In this document: in pieces, positions 8,426-17,435 of the stretch
Layout: the number at the start of each line of letters is the position of its first letter
How positions within the stretch are numbered: position 1 is the first letter of the stretch
NCBI RefSeq assembly: GCF_000152705.1
Contig: NZ_CH672413.1
Coordinates: 186,001 to 250,000, forward strand
From: Janibacter sp. HTCC2649
GTDB lineage: Bacteria; Actinomycetota; Actinomycetes; Actinomycetales; Dermatophilaceae
Length of the DNA stretch: 64,000 nt
Direction: 5' to 3'
The notes under the pieces: generated by a model
Databases searched by the model: none
The model's input: the letters and a program-made list of their open reading frames with translations, nothing else
What the model was told of the DNA's origin: nothing
Made by a program: the position numbers and the translations under genes

Positions 8426-8847
8426 CGGGACGCCTCCCCAACGTCGATCGTCCCTGCAGCGGCCGTGCCAGCCTCGTGGGCGATGTGCTCCCGGGTCAGG
8501 TCCAGCAGCATCCGCACATGCGCGTCCGCGAGCCGATAGAAAACCAGCCGGCCCTCCCTTCGTCCGGTCACCACGCCGGACGCGCGCAGCATCCGCAGGG
8601 ACTGAGACACCGTCGCCTCCTGAGTGCCGGTCGCCGCGGCGAGATCGCAGACACACAACTCGCCGGCCTCGAGGAGTGCGAACAACAACCGGGACCGGGT
8701 CTGGTCACCCAGAAGTTTGAACATGCTTGCGGCCCGAGCCAAGTCCTCAGTTGGCAACGTGGCGTCGAGCACCAACTGAACCTTGGCCGGGTGGACGCAT
8801 TGGACTGAGCAACCATCCAGACCAATTACCTTCTCATCTGATCGCAT
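8422..8847 (-). CDS. CadC-type ArsR/SmtB repressor, cassette A
   Basis: Winged-helix metal-sensing repressor of 141 aa. It has the ELCVCDL motif of the alpha-3 (CadC) site plus N-terminal cysteines (GLDGCSVQCVHPAKV), together matching the four-cysteine Cd(II)/Pb(II) site known from CadC. The recognition helix is ATVSQSLRMLRASGVV. The ATG at 8847 is chosen because a -10 TATCAT lies 6 nt upstream and a longer frame to 8889 would bury that promoter. It is the first gene of cassette A and its operator covers its own start codon. Confidence 0.9.
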   Translation of the reverse strand: MRSDEKVIGLDGCSVQCVHPAKVQLVLDATLPTEDLARAASMFKLLGDQTRSRLLFALLEAGELCVCDLAAATGTQEATVSQSLRMLRASGVVTGRREGRLVFYRLADAHVRMLLDLTREHIAHEAGTAAAGTIDVGEASR

Positions 8848-8859
8848 GCTCAGATGATA
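8834..8859 (-). promoter_or_regulatory. Leaderless promoter and operator of the cassette A repressor
   Basis: On the minus strand a -10 TATCAT (8859-8854) ends 6 nt before the ATG at 8847. The perfect dyad TCATCTGA (8834-8841) / TCAGATGA (8850-8857), with an 8-nt spacer, overlaps both the -10 and the start codon. Confidence 0.75.
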
Positions 8860-8992
8860 TGACAGCCACGGAACGATGGAGAACTGCAAGTCGCCGGCAG
8901 GCGGTTACGCCTACGAGCCCGCCATGGTCGCCGCGCAAGTCTGGGTCGTGGTGCAGAACCCAACGATCCTCCACTCGCAAGAGGGAACATGC

Positions 8993-9042
8993 GGGGCCAG
9001 ATCGGACCGTCACGGTGGGGCCAAATCACCTTGACATAGTCA
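8993..9042 (+). repeat. Solo IS21-type terminal repeat that truncates the MerA-like gene
   Basis: The segment has two GGGGCC boxes separated by ACCGTCAC and ends in TTGACATAGTCA. The same pattern ends the IS21-type element at 40411 and, inverted, lies at 32422. The tip supplies the TGA stop of the truncated reductase at 9040-9042. No transposase remains beside it. Confidence 0.7.
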
Positions 9043-10047
9043 CACGGTCTTGGCGGCCTTGCCCATGTTGGACGCGGCGACCTTGCCCTCGATGACGGCG
9101 ACCGGGGTCAGCGGCATCCCCGGGGTGTTGGCTGAGTCGCCGGCGGCGTACACGGCCGGGTTGGTGGTGCTCTGCAGGTGGGGGGCGACGCGTACGCCGT
9201 GCTCGTCCCAATCGACCCCGGCCGACTCCAGGTTCAGGCTGCTCAGATCGGGTGTCCGGCCGGCGCCGTGCACGATGAGGTCGAACTCCATGGTCTCGGT
9301 GTGGCCAGATCGTTCCACGGTGGCTTGGTAGCCGTTCTGGGACTTCTCGATTGCGGTGATGATGGTCGAGCGCAGCAGTTGGATCCCCGCCTCCGCGCCT
9401 CGGGCAATGAGGAGCTCGACGAGGTCCGGGTCGAACCCCTTGAGGGGGCGTGGGCCCCGGTCGATGACGGTCGGGGTGCTGCTCGCACGTGCCGCGATGT
9501 GGGCGAACTCGAAGGAGATGAAGCCGCCGCCGACGAACAAGATCCGCGGCGGGAGCGCCGTGAGGTCCAGGAAGTCGGTGCTTTCGACCATGAGCTGGTG
9601 GCCGGGGAAGTCCAGTGGGCGCGGGCGGGCTCCGGTCGCGATCAGGAAGTGGGTCGCCTGATAGTGGCTGCCGTCGATCTCGAGACTGTTCATGCCGGCG
9701 AATCGGGCGAGCCCGTGCAGGGTGTCGACGCCGTTGCCAGTGAGGCCGTCCTCCATGTTCTGCGGGACCGGGTCGGTGAAGCCGTGCTTGTGCTTCATCA
9801 GGTCGGCCCAGTTGATCACCAGGCCGTCGTCGTCGATGCCTTTGCCCCGCATCAGTCGGGCGCTGTCGATGATCTCGGCGCCGCGGCGCAGGATCTTCTT
9901 CGGGTCACACCCCCGGAGGGCGCACGTGCCGCCGTAAGGAAGTGCGTCGACGATGCCGACGCTCCAGCCCTGTGATGCGCACTTGTTGGCTGCAGCGACC
10001 CCGGCCATGCCGGCCCCGATCACAATGAGGTCGTAGGTGCGGCTCAT
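9040..10047 (-). pseudogene. MerA-like FAD/NAD(P) disulfide oxidoreductase, C-terminal domain lost to IS21-type tip
   Basis: Flavin-dependent pyridine nucleotide-disulfide oxidoreductase of 335 aa; family members have about 450 aa or more. The FAD motif VIGAGMAGVAAANK, the redox disulfide GGTCALRGCDPKK and the second nucleotide motif FVGGGFISFEFAH are intact, as is the FAD-contacting YAAGDS. The protein stops at AAKTV where the dimerisation domain should begin, and the stop codon is the first three bases of an IS21-type end. Active enzymes of this family need the dimerisation domain, so it is probably dead. The start ATG at 10047 overlaps the upstream thioredoxin-like gene by 4 bp. Confidence 0.85.
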
Positions 10048-10358
10048 CGCTTACCCTTCGGCGCCACGCCGAGCGCGGCCCGAAGCTGCTCCAGCGTGGG
10101 CGCCCCTGCCAAGCCGTCGGGAGTGCGGTAAACCCGGCACGAGATTCCGACCCCGGCGCCAGGTTCGGCGAAGGCATCCACTCCGTCGACCAAGATGCTG
10201 GGTGAGCCATGGAAGCCCAGCCGCTCGGCCTCCTCAAGAGTCTCGACACGGTGATGCCTCACGCTGACGTCGGCGTCGTCTGCGGCGATCGTGGCAAGGC
10301 GTTGATCGGCAATCTTCCAGTTCGGGCAGTCGTCGAAGTACAGCAACGTGATATCCAT
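10044..10358 (-). CDS. Small thioredoxin-fold protein next to the MerR/MerA-like locus
   Basis: Protein of 104 aa beginning MDITLLYFDDCPNWKIAD, a single-cysteine thioredoxin-fold start often found beside mercury or organomercurial genes in actinobacteria (context recalled from family knowledge). Downstream are HGSPSILVDGVDAFAEPG, which looks like the cis-proline region, and a lone cysteine (ISCRVYRT). The ATG at 10358 is divergent from the MerR gene and shares its control region. The stop overlaps the reductase start (ATGA). A redox or metal-handling role is likely; no reaction can be assigned. Confidence 0.75.
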   Translation of the reverse strand: MDITLLYFDDCPNWKIADQRLATIAADDADVSVRHHRVETLEEAERLGFHGSPSILVDGVDAFAEPGAGVGISCRVYRTPDGLAGAPTLEQLRAALGVAPKGKR

Positions 10359-10375
10359 GAGCACGACCGTAAACG

Positions 10376-10391
10376 TTGTACCGTGGTGCAA
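10376..10391. promoter_or_regulatory. MerR-type operator dyad between divergent genes
   Basis: TTGTACC (10376-10382) and GGTGCAA (10385-10391) form an inverted repeat with one mismatch and a 2-bp spacer, in the 55-bp gap between the divergent merR-type and thioredoxin-like starts. This is where a MerR-type activator would bind and bend the promoter. Confidence 0.6.
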
Positions 10392-10413
10392 TGTCAAGCT
10401 TGAAGGTGGCGCA

Positions 10414-10815
10414 GTGCTGATTGGAGAACTTGCCGAGGCGGTTGCCCTACCCACCCAAACCATTCGGTTCTATGAGCGCAAGGGCCTGCTGCCCGATCCC
10501 GAGCGCGGCGCCAATGGTTACCGGAACTACGACGGGTCCACGCTCACCCGGCTGTACTTCATTGGGGCTGCGCAGGCAGCGGGGCTCACGCTGGCCGAGA
10601 TCGGCAGCATCATCGAACTTCGAGACGACGGGACCGCGCCCTGCACGCACGTGGCAGGGCTCATCGAGAACAAGCTCTCCACCGTACGCGCACGGATCGC
10701 AACCCTCGTCGCCCTCGAAGCAGAGCTCGATGGGCTCGTCGAACGCAGTCATCGCCTCGATCCCGCTGACTGCTCGGACGGCGAGATCTGCCACATCCTC
10801 TCGGTGCCGCGCTAG
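10414..10815 (+). CDS. MerR-family heavy-metal (mercury-type) regulator
   Basis: Regulator of 133 aa with an N-terminal MerR helix-turn-helix (IGELAEAVALPTQTIRFYERKGLLPDP) and a dimerisation helix followed by a metal loop. Cysteines C77, C120 and C126 occupy positions close to C82, C117 and C126 of the Hg(II) sensor MerR, so a Hg(II)-type or Pb(II)-type thiol site is likely. The GTG at 10414 is preceded by GAAGGTGG and gives an N terminus of normal length; an upstream ATG frame would run into the operator. It is divergent from the thioredoxin-like and truncated reductase genes it probably controls. Confidence 0.85.
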   Translation: MLIGELAEAVALPTQTIRFYERKGLLPDPERGANGYRNYDGSTLTRLYFIGAAQAAGLTLAEIGSIIELRDDGTAPCTHVAGLIENKLSTVRARIATLVALEAELDGLVERSHRLDPADCSDGEICHILSVPR

Positions 10816-10967
10816 CAGGTCGCCGAGGGCTCGCAACGCCTGCTCCTGTGCCGACGCTGCCCGTGAGCCGCGTCTTTGTGGGTGCTGTGACGCGTAGCGA
10901 ATGGCTGATTCTCAGCTTGGAACCGGGGAACGCAGGGACCCGCGAGATGCATGCTGGTCCGCCGAGC

Positions 10968-13900
10968 TCATCGGTTCGCGCGGCGACTCGGTTGCATGGG
11001 GCGGTGCATGCTGGGTGGTTGTCTGCGACTCGGCAGGTCAGGCGCGGTCGGGCTGTCGTGAACCGGGTTGTCATGTGCAGGGGGCGGCAGGAGCCCAATG
11101 AGTCGATACCGCAGGTCTTGTGCGGGCTGATCGGAGAGGGGACGGCGATCCGCGGCGGCCCGGGTCACATGTGCCACGTCATGGTTATTGTCGGCCAGCG
11201 ACTGGAGGACGTATGCGAGTGCCGGCCAATCACTCTGGCTGCTGAGGCCGTGGTGGACCTCGTCGGCGAGGGAGGCCCAACGCCTCACGGGGTCTTGGGC
11301 GTGTGCTTGGAGGCGGGCTTGAATCGCCACGGATTCAGCTAGGCGTTCGCTCGCTACCTCCGCTGGGGCGCTGTTCCAACGGGTCGCGGCGGTCCGCAGG
11401 TCACCTGTGATGGTCTCGAGGGGGGTCATGGTGCGGCCGCAAACGGTGTTGGCCTGAGCGGCCCAGGATGTCGCTGGGCTAGCTGCGATGATGCTGGCTG
11501 CTGCCTGAACGGCGGCGTTGGCAGGCAGGTTGGCGAGCCGTTCGTCAATAAGCGTTGCGGCGAGGGGGCGGGCTCTGTCGAGTAGGTCGAGAAGGGCAGC
11601 CGGACCGTGGGTGTGGAACACGGACGCGGGGTCGGCCCCCTCGGGCATGTCGACGGCCAGCGGGTCTGCACCGTGTTGGGCGAGAAGCCAGAAGGCGCGT
11701 TCGGCGGCGATGCGACCAGCTAGGTCGGCGTCGGTGGCGACGACCGAGTGGGCGCTCAGCGTGGCGAGCTCTCGGGCCTGCTCATCGGTGAGGGCGGTTC
11801 CCAGTGGTGCGACGCCGACGTATCGGCCTTGACTGGTGAGGGTCACGGCGAGGGCGTCGAAAGGTCCTTCGACAAGCACTGGCACCGCACCCTTGTCGAG
11901 CAGCTCTGAGATGGCCCCGTACAGCTGCGCGCCTTTGTGGAAGACGACGGTGTCGGCGGTGTTGAGGTACTTCGGTCCGCACCGGTCGTCGTCGGTGAGC
12001 TTCGGGTGGCGGCGGGCGACAAACCCCAGGATCTGGTGCTCGTGAGTGATGGGGAGGATGGCGCGGTCGCGAAATCGGTCGATGATGGTTCCGGTGCGCG
12101 CGCGGATGGCGAGCCCGGTCTCGAGGAGCTCGTCGTTGGTGACGCCGCGTCCACCCAGATGATCCACCAAGGCAGTCCAGGATGCCGGGGCGTACCCCGC
12201 GGAGACGTGAGGACTCGTCCGCCACCCGGGAAGGCGGTCGTCTAGGTAGGCGCCGGCCCAACCGGTGTCCACGCGGGTGGCGTAGAAGTCCATGGCCATG
12301 GCGTTGACGAAGGCCAGACGTGCCGGGCCGGCGACGGCGTGGTCCCACGCCGCGGCCCGGTCGAGCATCCGCTGGATCTCCGCGTCGGTGGGTTCCAACA
12401 CGCCCATGGACTGCCGGTACAGGGCGGCGGCGGCGAGGTCGGTGGCGACATCATCCGCGACTGTGTCCTGGTCCGGACGTGTTTCTTCTCCTTGACTACC
12501 GGAGTTGAGTTGGGCCCACTGGTCTGGGGTGGGGGCCTCGACGAGGTGACTTTGGTCGGCGGGCCACCATGGCTCGGCATCCGCGGGCATCTCAGCATCG
12601 ATGTCCTCTGGTGGGGGCGGCGGGGTCTCGCCCTGGTCGAGGGACGTGGGCTGGTCGGTCAGGACGGACAGGCGCCACACCAGGGCTTGGCACTGGTCGA
12701 CGTCGACGGCCGGATCAATGGCGCGGGCCATGCCGATGACGCTTGCAAGAGCCTGACCTCGGGCGAGGGCGTGCTCGATGACGGTGACCAGCGACGGCCA
12801 CCACGGGCTGTCCTGTAGTTGTGCGGCGCGGTCGGGCCCGAGTGCGGTGCCGAGTCGGGCGGTCCAGGTGGGGGTGAGGTCGTGCCGGTCGTCGATCCGG
12901 GTGGCGACGGCGGGGGAGAGGTGGCGGCTGATCCGCCACCACAGTGCGGCGGCTACGTGGTCGTCGGGCAGGGCACTCTCGTGGGCGGCGGCTTGGAGGA
13001 GGTGGTGGGCGGCCAGGCCTGCGCGGGAGATCGCGGCGAGCCGCTCGGCCAGCACAGGGGTGAACGCGTCGCTGCGGACGGTGGGAGCGATCGCCTCGAG
13101 TAGCGGCCCCCACTCGGCCAGTGCGGGGGAGTGTCCGTCGGTAACGCGGGCGTCGAGGGTGTGCTGCCAGAGGGCAGCGGCCTTGGCCGGCTGCTTGGGG
13201 CCGGTGGGCCGGTGGTCCGTGCCGGGGACGCCGGTCGCGGCCCGCCAGACGGTGATGTCGGCCAAGGTGCGGGCGTCAAGGCGGCCGCGGCCTTGGCATG
13301 CCCAGACGGGGGGCGGCGCGGTGTGGGAACGGTCGTGGACCTGGGTAGCGAGGTCGGTGACGAGGTTCGCACGGGCGGCCAGGTAGGTGCCCCACGTTGG
13401 ATGGGTGCGCAGGGCGGCGGGGATCCCGGGCAGCCAGGGCAGCGGTCCGGGGCCGGCGTTGCCTAGGCCGGTGTCATCGAGGCGCCAGTCCAGGACGGCG
13501 GCGCGGTCGCCGGCAGTGTCGAGCTCGCGGGATCCCACGGCGGTCTGGAGGTGGGTGAGGGGGTCGCCGCCGTGAGCGCCCAGCAGGATCAGGCGGGCGC
13601 GCAGGGTCGGCCACGCCGGGTCGTCGGTGATGCCGTCCACGACCCGGTCTGCGCCCGCGTCAAGGCCCGCAATGGTGGACCGTCCGAGGTGGTGCTCGGC
13701 GGCGACGTGGAGCGCGTCGACGTATCGTGCGGTGGCGTCGGCGAGCCGGGTGGCGGGGTCGGCCTGCTCCCGCAGCATCGTGGATGCGGAGATGGGGGAG
13801 TTGTCGCGGGCGAGGATCCCCTGCAGCAGGTCGATGGCGGTTTGCGGGTGGAGGTTCTCGGGGCGGATGACGGCGTGGGGGTCGCCGTCGCCGACGACCT

Positions 13901-16718
13901 GCAGGTGGAGATGGTTGGCGTGTCGACCGCGGGTGAGCATCGTGTAGAGCTGCTGTCGGGACTCGGTGCCGGTGGCCAGGCCGTGCATGGTGTCGGCGGA
14001 GACGCCTTGGGCGCCGTGGACGGTGGTGGCGTAGCCAAGCTCGGTGGCGCCGGTCACGTACGTGCGGGGGAGGGTGATGACACGCCCGTGACGCGCATGC
14101 CGCACCCTCAGCGATCCGTCGACTCCTGCGGCGAGGACGGTCCACCGGTCCCCGTTCTTGACCCAGTCGGTGGCGCTGACCCGCAGCCGGCGCTCGTTGG
14201 TGCGGGTGATGACCTGCTCCCCGACGTAGGCGGTGTTCCCGTCCGCCAACCGCACCCCAGCCCCCGAGTTGGTGTTGTTCAGGCGGTGGGCTTGGGCGCG
14301 CTGGTTCAGCTCGGAGACCAGCTCGCGGGTGGGGGCGAGCATGATCGAGTCAAGGCCGTTGCCACGGTCACGAGCCCAGGCGGTGAACACGTCGTGGGTG
14401 ACCACGGCGAGGTCGCCGACGTGGATCCGGTCGCGGTCGAGGTAGAACCCGAGCGCCTCAGGGTGACCGTCGCGCAGCGCCAGGGAGGCGGCGCCTTCGG
14501 CGGGGTCGACGAACCGCATCAGCTCGCTCAGGTGCAGTGCTCCGTGGGTGGCGACGATGTCGCGCAGGACCCCGCCGGCGCCGATCGCGGCGAGCTGTTG
14601 GTCGTCCCCGATGAGCCGTACGGACCCGCCACGGCCGACCACGAAGTCGACCGCGGCGGCCAGGGACAGGGTGTCGGCCATGCCCGCTTCGTCAACCATC
14701 ACCAGCGTTCCTGCGCCTATGTTCTCGGCCCAGTCGGGCAGGTCGTGGTCGGCGATGGACCAGGTCAGCTTGGCCAGGGTGTCGGTGCCGGCGCCCAGCT
14801 GCTCACGCAGCACCGCGGCCGCAGCAGCGGACGGGGCGAGACCGATGACAGTCCCACCGTCCTCAGCCCATGCGGCCGCAAGAGCCTGCATGGCGGTTGT
14901 CTTCCCGGTCCCGGCGGGGGCGATCGCCAGCTGCAGTCGGGCCCCGGAGGTCGCCATCCCACGGACCAGCGCGGTCTGTCCGGCGTTGAGGGTGACCCTG
15001 TTCGCGGCCTGCTCCAGCAACGCGATCGCGACCGCGTCCTCGCCTGCTCTGCGACCGTCACAGCGACCCGCCGTCTCGACGAGGCGCTGCTCGGCGGCCA
15101 GGATCGCGGCGGCGGTGAACAGGGCCGACCCGGCCGCCTCATAGACGCTGGAGCCGTCGCGGCGGCGCAGCTCCTCGGGTTCGACGACATCGTCCTGGGG
15201 GCGGGTGATCCGCACTGAGCGGGCGGTGAGGACCTCCCCGACGAGCAGGTCCACCACCGCCTCCACCTGCTCGGGTGGAAGGTCCACTGCCCGGACCTCA
15301 CGCTGCGCCTCGGCGCGCACATGCCACACCTGCCACGTCGAACGCCCTCCCTGCAGGGTGTCGAGGATGGTGCTGGCGGTTGAGCGCACCCATGCCGCAT
15401 CCACCCCCGGGGTGGCAGGTGTGGTCGTGGAGGACAGGGCCGCGGTCACCATCGCGGTCACCGCGTCGGGGCCGCCGAGGACCACTTGGGCCTCTCGTGC
15501 CCAAGTGGTGCGTTGCTCGGTCAGGGTGCGCGGTTCGTGCTTGGCGTCACGGGTCTCCAGGGTGGCCTGCTGGGCCAGGTGGATGGACTCGATCACGGTC
15601 GGGGGGCGCCCGTGGTCGGACTGGAACGCGGTGGCGAGCTCGCTGCGGCGGGCCTGGATGGAGGCGCGCCGGGTGGACCAGCGCTCGTTCAGGCGCGGGT
15701 CGACACCGACGACCTCGCGGATAGGGCGCTTGCTGCGGTCGGTGCATGCCCGCTCGGTGAAAGTGAGCCCGAGCCGGGTCCGCAGGTGCTTCTCGATGGC
15801 GGTGTTGTAGGTCTCGGAGGCGGTGACGTTGGCCTTGAACAGCACCCGCCCGTCGATGGCCAGCCACTTCCCGGCCAGGGTTTGCACCTTGTTGGCGACG
15901 GCGACGTGGGTGTGTAGGTCGGGATCCCCGGAGCGGGAGTCGCGATGGGTGAACGCGGTAGCGACAAAACCGGTGACGTCGACCTGCCGCACCCCGCGCG
16001 CGCCCTCGCGGGTGTAGAGGGCGTGCTTCTCGATGAACGCCAGCGCGTCGCCGACCGCCTCGTGGTGGGCCAGCTCGATCTGGGCGGCGACCTCGCGGGG
16101 GGCGACCGCCCACAGGGTGCTGATGCTCTTCACCGGGGAGAAGGTCAGGTCGTAGCCGGCTACCGCGGTGGTGCGCTGGCGGGAACGCTTGGCGATGGTC
16201 GCCGCCACCTCGCGGGCGTCGGCTGGGGGGCGGTTGTGCTCGGCAGTGAAGAACTCCACGGCGACCTGGGTGCGGATCTGGGCCCGTTCGTCCACGGTGA
16301 GCGGGTAGTCGCGGGGGTGGCCTTGGCTTGCGGCGAGCTCCTCCAGACGTTGGGCGACCTCGAGCCGGAACACGCTGACGTCGCCGGCGTGCACCCGGTA
16401 CGGCGCGCCCAGCCGGGCAACGCCCTGGTAGTCCTTCTCGGTCAGACCGGGGCCTGCCAGGCGGGCTTGCCGCTTCGCGGCCAGCGGGTGGTGACCGGAC
16501 CCGAACAGCAGCTGCATCTGCTCCGCGGTGACCTCGTCCCCGACCGCGAGGCCATCGATCCCGACCAGCCCCGACCCGACCCACCGCCCCGGCGCTTCGC
16601 CCTTCTCCGCGTAGTAGGTGGCCAAGCCAGGACGGGCGCCCTCGGTGCGGTCATGGGCAGCCACCTGACGGGTCAGGTAGTCATACCCCGACCCCGCCGT
16701 CAGCTTGTGAAGGCTCAT
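10968..16718 (-). CDS. MobF-family conjugative relaxase-helicase fused to a primase/TOPRIM region
   Basis: Protein of 1916 aa. The N-terminal TrwC/TraA relaxase domain (about 1-450) has candidate catalytic tyrosines at Y12/Y14 and the histidine motif H258, H269, H271 (DPDLHTHVAVANK). A RecD-like helicase follows, with Walker A PAGTGKTTAMQAL near residue 600 and VMVDEAGM after it. The C-terminal part (about 1420-1800) resembles DnaG: RCGPKYLNTADTVVFHKG followed by the TOPRIM signature VLVEGPFDALAV near 1611 and ATDADLAGR near 1657. The ATG at 16718 gives the canonical MSLHKLTAGSGYDYL start. It would nick oriT, unwind DNA and possibly prime synthesis in the recipient. No coupling protein or T4SS gene is nearby. 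Confidence 0.9.
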   Translation of the reverse strand: MSLHKLTAGSGYDYLTRQVAAHDRTEGARPGLATYYAEKGEAPGRWVGSGLVGIDGLAVGDEVTAEQMQLLFGSGHHPLAAKRQARLAGPGLTEKDYQGVARLGAPYRVHAGDVSVFRLEVAQRLEELAASQGHPRDYPLTVDERAQIRTQVAVEFFTAEHNRPPADAREVAATIAKRSRQRTTAVAGYDLTFSPVKSISTLWAVAPREVAAQIELAHHEAVGDALAFIEKHALYTREGARGVRQVDVTGFVATAFTHRDSRSGDPDLHTHVAVANKVQTLAGKWLAIDGRVLFKANVTASETYNTAIEKHLRTRLGLTFTERACTDRSKRPIREVVGVDPRLNERWSTRRASIQARRSELATAFQSDHGRPPTVIESIHLAQQATLETRDAKHEPRTLTEQRTTWAREAQVVLGGPDAVTAMVTAALSSTTTPATPGVDAAWVRSTASTILDTLQGGRSTWQVWHVRAEAQREVRAVDLPPEQVEAVVDLLVGEVLTARSVRITRPQDDVVEPEELRRRDGSSVYEAAGSALFTAAAILAAEQRLVETAGRCDGRRAGEDAVAIALLEQAANRVTLNAGQTALVRGMATSGARLQLAIAPAGTGKTTAMQALAAAWAEDGGTVIGLAPSAAAAAVLREQLGAGTDTLAKLTWSIADHDLPDWAENIGAGTLVMVDEAGMADTLSLAAAVDFVVGRGGSVRLIGDDQQLAAIGAGGVLRDIVATHGALHLSELMRFVDPAEGAASLALRDGHPEALGFYLDRDRIHVGDLAVVTHDVFTAWARDRGNGLDSIMLAPTRELVSELNQRAQAHRLNNTNSGAGVRLADGNTAYVGEQVITRTNERRLRVSATDWVKNGDRWTVLAAGVDGSLRVRHARHGRVITLPRTYVTGATELGYATTVHGAQGVSADTMHGLATGTESRQQLYTMLTRGRHANHLHLQVVGDGDPHAVIRPENLHPQTAIDLLQGILARDNSPISASTMLREQADPATRLADATARYVDALHVAAEHHLGRSTIAGLDAGADRVVDGITDDPAWPTLRARLILLGAHGGDPLTHLQTAVGSRELDTAGDRAAVLDWRLDDTGLGNAGPGPLPWLPGIPAALRTHPTWGTYLAARANLVTDLATQVHDRSHTAPPPVWACQGRGRLDARTLADITVWRAATGVPGTDHRPTGPKQPAKAAALWQHTLDARVTDGHSPALAEWGPLLEAIAPTVRSDAFTPVLAERLAAISRAGLAAHHLLQAAAHESALPDDHVAAALWWRISRHLSPAVATRIDDRHDLTPTWTARLGTALGPDRAAQLQDSPWWPSLVTVIEHALARGQALASVIGMARAIDPAVDVDQCQALVWRLSVLTDQPTSLDQGETPPPPPEDIDAEMPADAEPWWPADQSHLVEAPTPDQWAQLNSGSQGEETRPDQDTVADDVATDLAAAALYRQSMGVLEPTDAEIQRMLDRAAAWDHAVAGPARLAFVNAMAMDFYATRVDTGWAGAYLDDRLPGWRTSPHVSAGYAPASWTALVDHLGGRGVTNDELLETGLAIRARTGTIIDRFRDRAILPITHEHQILGFVARRHPKLTDDDRCGPKYLNTADTVVFHKGAQLYGAISELLDKGAVPVLVEGPFDALAVTLTSQGRYVGVAPLGTALTDEQARELATLSAHSVVATDADLAGRIAAERAFWLLAQHGADPLAVDMPEGADPASVFHTHGPAALLDLLDRARPLAATLIDERLANLPANAAVQAAASIIAASPATSWAAQANTVCGRTMTPLETITGDLRTAATRWNSAPAEVASERLAESVAIQARLQAHAQDPVRRWASLADEVHHGLSSQSDWPALAYVLQSLADNNHDVAHVTRAAADRRPLSDQPAQDLRYRLIGLLPPPAHDNPVHDSPTAPDLPSRRQPPSMHRPMQPSRRANR

Positions 16719-16974
16719 CGTCACACCCACCAAAGCCACCGACCGCCCTGTAGTGGACAGGTAGCTGAAACTGAAACGACCGGGGGTGCATGAGGTGTGT
16801 AGGACATGAGATTGACGGTTTTGGGGGAGGGACGTGACGGCTGGGGGCGTCACGGGGGTAGTTCGCGGTCGGTGGGGTGGGACGGTACTTCGACGTGACA
16901 GGTGATGGGTGTCCACAAGTGGGCGGGTCGGTGGCTTTGGGAGGTGCCGGCGATCAGCAAAGGGGAGCAGGGCA
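16719..16974. other. Candidate oriT / divergent control region of the relaxase locus
   Basis: The 256-bp gap between the divergent relaxase and the first accessory gene contains two perfect inverted repeats: CCTGT (16747-16751) / ACAGG (16757-16761) and CGTGACG (16833-16839) / CGTCACG (16848-16854), with a G-rich stretch between. MobF origins normally lie beside the relaxase gene and have such hairpins next to nic. No nic site can be named from sequence alone. Confidence 0.5.
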
Positions 16975-17301
16975 GTGAACTCGAACCAGGGGAAGCAGGC
17001 CAGGCGGCAGGCGGCGCGTCGCGCGGCGGCAGAGGCTCAGGCGGGCTTGATGCGCCAGCGGCTCGAGCGCGACCGAAGGTGCGCCGCCTTGGGCGTGCAG
17101 GTGCTGTCCGCGTTGCGGGAACGCGACGACGTCGTGGCGCGGTTCGAGCGCCAGGCCGGCAATGCCCTGCGTGCGTTGGTCGTGGACGAGGGGGTGGGCG
17201 CGGCTGAGGCGGCGCAATGGTGCGCCGGGTCGGTGACCACCCGGGAGGCCGCCCGACTGCGCCGCCTCGCGCAGGCCGCCACCGATGCCGGCGAGCAGTG
17301 A
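16975..17301 (+). CDS. Small basic helical protein beside the relaxase (possible relaxosome accessory)
   Basis: Protein of 108 aa, rich in Arg, Ala and Gln, with a basic N terminus (NQGKQARRQAARRAAAEAQ) and a predicted long amphipathic helix, then an acidic-alanine rich end. The GTG at 16975 is preceded by AGGGGAG. It is the first gene reading away from the candidate oriT and divergent from the relaxase. Small DNA-binding accessory proteins commonly sit here in conjugative loci, so such a role is plausible, but no family was recognised. Confidence 0.65.
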   Translation: MNSNQGKQARRQAARRAAAEAQAGLMRQRLERDRRCAALGVQVLSALRERDDVVARFERQAGNALRALVVDEGVGAAEAAQWCAGSVTTREAARLRRLAQAATDAGEQ

Positions 17302-17435
17302 TCGACGTGCAGGTGGGCGCAGTTCGTGCACAACCACGTGCCGGGGCGTGCGCCGTCCACACATCGACGCAGCCCCTGCGATTCCGTGCGCAGCCGCGCG
17401 CATCGTGAAGGAAACGAACCCGTGAAGGAGAGGCC

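Noticed and set aside
13551-15218. 555-aa plus-strand open frame opposite the relaxase
   Set aside because: Shadow of the minus-strand relaxase frame in high-GC DNA; sequence is Gly/Val/Asp-rich without family resemblance.
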